Assembly: GCF_024972775.1 (NCBI RefSeq)
Contig: NZ_CP092282.1
Coordinates: 2,659,001 to 2,723,000, forward strand
Direction: 5' to 3'
DNA length: 64,000 nucleotides
From: Dehalobacter sp. DCM
GTDB taxonomy: Bacteria > Bacillota > Desulfitobacteriia > Desulfitobacteriales > Syntrophobotulaceae
Position numbers and translations under genes: made by a program
The notes under the pieces: generated by a model
The model's database searches: none
The model's input: the letters and a program-made list of their open reading frames with translations, nothing else
What the model was told of the DNA's origin: nothing
In this document: positions 61,124 through 64,000 of the stretch, piece by piece
Layout of the letters: the number at the start of each line of letters is the position of its first letter
Position numbering within the stretch: the first letter of the stretch is position 1

Positions 61124-61627
61124 CTATTGCCGGGTATATCGGGCTTTCCTACCCACAAGTCTTTCCATAAATCGCAGGACCTTAGTGCCGGGATATTCTT
61201 TGCTATGGATTGGCGACACTAAAATTGTCTTCATCCCCGAAACATTCCCGCCAAAGATATCTGTAAAGAGTTGGTCCCCAATCACAGCAACTTCCGACTC
61301 TGGCAGTCCCAAAACATCAAGGCCTTTACGAAAGGCGCTTTTCCGCGGTTTCTTTGCTCGATGCACATACTGTATCTCCAACAAATTGGCCACGGTGGAT
61401 ACCCGATCAGGTCCTTTGTTATTGGATACAATGCAAGCTTGAATACCGGCCGTTTTTAGCATTTTAAACCACACGATCACTTCCTTGGTAATAGTTCGAT
61501 CATTCCACGGTGTGATCGTATTGTCTAAATCAAGAATTACTCCTTTGATCCCATAAGCATGAAGGTCCTCAACCTTAATATCCTGCACCAGGTCATATTC
61601 AAGGTCAGGGCGTAATAATCCGCGCAT
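61124..61627 (-). CDS. YqeG-family HAD IIIA phosphatase
   Basis: A 167-aa HAD phosphatase: motif I GVILDLDNTITPW, motif II IVSNN, motif III with GDQLFTDIFGGN. YqeG is linked to ribosome or phosphatidylglycerol-phosphate dephosphorylation in other bacteria; the substrate here is unknown. It lies upstream of aroE on the same strand, a typical Bacillota arrangement. Confidence 0.93.
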   Translation of the reverse strand: MRGLLRPDLEYDLVQDIKVEDLHAYGIKGVILDLDNTITPWNDRTITKEVIVWFKMLKTAGIQACIVSNNKGPDRVSTVANLLEIQYVHRAKKPRKSAFRKGLDVLGLPESEVAVIGDQLFTDIFGGNVSGMKTILVSPIHSKEYPGTKVLRFMERLVGRKARYTRQ

Positions 61628-61715
61628 GAAACTTCCTCTTTCCCTTGATTCGATCGTAATTATTTAATAATAGTTTATACTTAACGATTATACCCTAAAG
61701 GAGATTTAAAGGGAA

Positions 61716-62486
61716 TTACTTCCTGAGTGTTTTCCCATGATACTCTTTCATTTCTTCTGTCAGCTTATGCACGGCTTTTTTTTCGATCCGAGAGACGTAT
61801 GATCTGGATATTCCCAGGATTTTAGCTATTTCTCTTTGGGTCTTTTTTGGATTATTCATAAGACCATACCGCAGCTTAATGACCATCTGTTCTCGGCGTG
61901 TCAAATATTTCAACTTTTCCAGAACGACATTTTGTTCGAATTGGCTTTCCACCTGATCGGAAATCGCATCGGGATCGGTTCCTAAGACATCAATCAGGTT
62001 GATCGCGTTGCCTTCTTTATCCGTTCCGATGGGATCATAGATTGAGACTTCGCCCCGTATCTTTTTTAGGGAACGAAGATGCATGAGGATTTCGTTTTCT
62101 ATACAGCGCGCGGCATACGTTGCTAAACGAGTACCTTTTTCGCTGTTATACGTATTGATTCCTTTAATAAGCCCGATTGTTCCGATGGAAATCAGGTCAT
62201 CACTGTCTGCTCCCGTACTGTCATATTTTTTAACAAGATGGGCGACAAGCCGCAGATTATGTTCAATCAGCTTATTACGCGCATTTTCTACCATCAACGC
62301 ATCAGGTGACTCTCTATTCTCCTTGAGGACGTCATTTTTTGCTTCTGCCAGGATCTTCAGATATTCCGCTTCATCTTGCTCGTTCAGAGGCTGGGGAAAT
62401 GCATTATTGTTAATATACGATACTAGCAGGGTAACACCCTTGATGACAGACAGGGCCAGCCCGATCAGAAACGCTTCAGCGATCAT
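61716..62486 (-). CDS. sigK: Mother-cell sporulation sigma factor sigma-K
   Basis: A 256-aa sigma factor with a hydrophobic N-terminal pro-sequence (AEAFLIGLALSVIKGVTLLV), then region 2 (LRLVAHLVKKYDSTGADSDD, GTIGLIKGINTYNSEKGTRL), and region 4 helix-turn-helix (TQREIAKILGISRSYVSRIE). The VSYINNNAFPQPL segment marks sigma-K rather than sigma-E. The gene is continuous, with no skin element. About a dozen residues more than Bacillus sigma-K lie between the pro-sequence and region 2. The ATG at 62486 has GGAGG 8 nt upstream. Confidence 0.94.
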   Translation of the reverse strand: MIAEAFLIGLALSVIKGVTLLVSYINNNAFPQPLNEQDEAEYLKILAEAKNDVLKENRESPDALMVENARNKLIEHNLRLVAHLVKKYDSTGADSDDLISIGTIGLIKGINTYNSEKGTRLATYAARCIENEILMHLRSLKKIRGEVSIYDPIGTDKEGNAINLIDVLGTDPDAISDQVESQFEQNVVLEKLKYLTRREQMVIKLRYGLMNNPKKTQREIAKILGISRSYVSRIEKKAVHKLTEEMKEYHGKTLRK

Positions 62487-62681
62487 GGTCCCTACCTCCT
62501 TCAGCATAATCTCTTTTATAACTATGCTCGAAGGTAAAGAATACTGCTAATCCGCTAAGCCATTGGCACATATTACCATGTTACATCGAAAAGTTCACAT
62601 GAAATCTATACAATCTTCACTCAACGTTCACATGCCATGACTACTATAAAACCATCATGTTCTATAGAAAGGACCAGAGTG

Positions 62682-63524
62682 ATGACGCATAAGAACATTA
62701 TCAAAATGACCCTGGATGTATTAATGGTGATAGTTTTCGTCTTTTTTTTCAACAAAAAAGTATTTACAGGTTTGTCTTTTCATGAAATAGCCGGCTTGGC
62801 TATCGGCTTGACCTTTATTATTCATAACCTGATCAACTGGCGCTGGATAAAAATAGTTTCCACCCATTTTTTCCAAAAAAAAATACCCCTGCGCACAAAA
62901 TTAACGTATGTGGTTGATGGTTTGTTATTAATCACGATGAGTTATATCATTGTCAGCGGTTTGCTGATTTCTAAATATCTTTTTCCCGACTTCAGATATG
63001 GCAGTGAATTCTTTTTTAAAAACACACATGTTGCCGTTTCGTATATCAGTCTTCTTCTGTTGGGCATCCATATTGGGCTTCATTGGCACTGGGTCATGAC
63101 GATGGTTAAGAAGCTATTTCATATCCATAGCAACCGAAAAGACCTTAATTATATCGCTTACCTTATGGTGATCGCAGTCCTGGTTATCGGTATCACCAGC
63201 GTCATCCAGACAAACTATTTTTCTCAGGTAGCCCGTATTGGGACAACGTTTAGTCAAAACCAAATCACTGGTCTAGACAGTGATGCACATGATTTCGGCA
63301 CAGACGGAAATTTACCGTCTGAAGTCCAAAACCGGATGCCGGAAAAGGGCGGCGGTCCTGCCAGCTTCCAAAAGAAAGGTAATGGCACCCACGGCGGTGT
63401 AAATACGTCACCTTTATCGACTGTTTACACATTGATTGTCTATCTGGCAATCATCGCTTTATTTTCTGCGATAACCTTTTATACCGACAAGTTGCTGTCC
63501 GCCAAAAAAGTGAGATATCGTTAG
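62682..63524 (+). CDS. DUF4405-like multi-pass membrane protein, cytochrome b-like histidines
   Basis: A 280-aa membrane protein with four main TM helices (residues ~10-28, ~34-56, ~76-98, ~112-132) and a further pair at ~160 and ~255. Histidines in the helices (HEIAGLAIGLTFIIHN, THVAVSYI, LLGIHIGLHWHW) are placed as haem ligands in cytochrome b561-like folds. The Gly/Ser/Pro-rich segment at ~200-240 is extracytoplasmic. The ATG at 62682 has AAAGGA upstream. It converges with the PilO-like gene and diverges from sigK. Function unknown. Confidence 0.7.
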   Translation: MTHKNIIKMTLDVLMVIVFVFFFNKKVFTGLSFHEIAGLAIGLTFIIHNLINWRWIKIVSTHFFQKKIPLRTKLTYVVDGLLLITMSYIIVSGLLISKYLFPDFRYGSEFFFKNTHVAVSYISLLLLGIHIGLHWHWVMTMVKKLFHIHSNRKDLNYIAYLMVIAVLVIGITSVIQTNYFSQVARIGTTFSQNQITGLDSDAHDFGTDGNLPSEVQNRMPEKGGGPASFQKKGNGTHGGVNTSPLSTVYTLIVYLAIIALFSAITFYTDKLLSAKKVRYR

Positions 63525-63526
63525 AA

Positions 63527-64000
63527 TTATATTGCCACACCTTTGTAACTGTAAGCAATAATTTTCATTTTTGCGGTAACCTCATCCGGCGTCTCCTGAT
63601 TGATGGTTATACAGTCTAATGCAAGTATATAGGCAGACGCCTTTCTGATAATATCCACAAAATCATTTACCTGCTCCTGTGTTCCGGCGAATACAACCGT
63701 AAATGCCAAGGAGTAGTAATTCCCATTGTCTTGAATTTGTGCAAATTTAAAATCAAGGGGTGTAAAATCACTTTTGGCAGCTAACTTCATAATGAAATTC
63801 ATGAGTTCTTGTTTATCCAGTTTTTTGGGCATTGCCATGTTCAACGCCGCTTGCTGAGATATTAACTCTGCCTGCTCTTTTTTTATGGACGCCATGTTTT
63901 TGCTTTTTTCCTGCAACGCGGCTAAATAATTTTTCGATTCGTTGATTTGGGCTGCCTGCATTTTTAATATATGGGTCTGATCATATAAGAGATAAAAATA
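63527..64000 (-). CDS. PilO-like pilus assembly protein (cut by window edge)
   Basis: The frame stays open to the window end, so the gene begins outside. The visible ~157 residues give a coiled-coil stretch (MQAAQINESKNYLAALQEKS and following), then a ferredoxin-like fold (YYSLAFTVVFAGTQEQVNDF), as in PilO. A Met at 63961 is probably internal because in-frame codons continue upstream (YFYLLYDQTHILK). It is a second PilO in this window, so more pilus genes likely lie past the edge. Confidence 0.8.
   Translation of the reverse strand, partial: YFYLLYDQTHILKMQAAQINESKNYLAALQEKSKNMASIKKEQAELISQQAALNMAMPKKLDKQELMNFIMKLAAKSDFTPLDFKFAQIQDNGNYYSLAFTVVFAGTQEQVNDFVDIIRKASAYILALDCITINQETPDEVTAKMKIIAYSYKGVAI

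Noticed and set aside
62518-62544. Sigma-E promoter upstream of sigK (GTATTC and CATAGTTAT)
   Set aside because: Spacing is about 12 nt and both boxes are poor matches; not supported enough to list.

Overview
The window reads as chromosome of an endospore-forming anaerobic member of the Bacillota (Clostridia), most like the Desulfitobacterium/Dehalobacter/Desulfosporosinus group. The reasons are a complete spoIIIAA-AH operon, an uninterrupted sigK, a corrinoid methyltransferase operon, ferredoxin-dependent 2-oxoacid oxidoreductase, an Nfn-type transhydrogenase and a molybdenum hydroxylase. The genus is inferred from gene content only. No rRNA, tRNA, CRISPR array, transposase or phage gene was seen.

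Region 1 (1-13413, all minus strand) is a molybdenum aldehyde oxidoreductase followed by eleven downstream genes: an FAD/FeS/CCG-domain redox protein, a small double-CxxC protein, a molybdopterin-binding protein, a methyltransferase, a MobA-like NTP transferase fused to an HD domain, a histidine phosphatase, an XdhC with unusual domain order, a C-GCAxxG-C-C protein, a radical SAM enzyme, a NifX-like protein and an AMP-dependent CoA ligase cut by the window edge. It resembles the conserved Desulfovibrio DVU_1551-1559 neighbourhood. It looks like a maturation pathway for the oxidoreductase whose chemistry is not described; this is the best candidate for a new system here.

Region 2 (14188-27741) is anaerobic carbon and electron metabolism. 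It holds an acyl-CoA synthetase, an XRE-cupin regulator, a four-subunit 2-oxoacid:ferredoxin oxidoreductase with a P-loop ATPase, a corrinoid methyltransferase operon (methyltransferase II, corrinoid protein, two UroD-type methyltransferases I) divergent from a PucR-type regulator, and NfnAB. Together with region 1 this could oxidise an aldehyde, take methyl groups to tetrahydrofolate and activate acids to CoA esters. That link is inference.

Region 3 (27940-41528) is housekeeping and sporulation: a TsaD-like paralog, nusB, DUF2273, asp23, the spoIIIA operon, a PAS protein, a response regulator-PAS-GGDEF-EAL protein, efp, pepQ and aroQ. A 267-bp MITE-like element sits between spoIIIAA and the PAS gene. 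Its internal hairpins share a design, with compensatory changes, with a palindromic element at 10432-10517.

Region 4 (41702-64000) is a type IV pilus/type II secretion-like locus (pilO, a pilM-pilN fusion, prepilins, pilC, pilB, a secreted phosphodiester glycosidase) mixed with shikimate genes (aroB, aroK, aroE) and sigK. A plus-strand drug-exporter operon of the YbhG/F/S type with its TetR regulator (53132-57657) lies between pilus and shikimate genes and is bordered by repeat sequences, so it looks like a later insertion.
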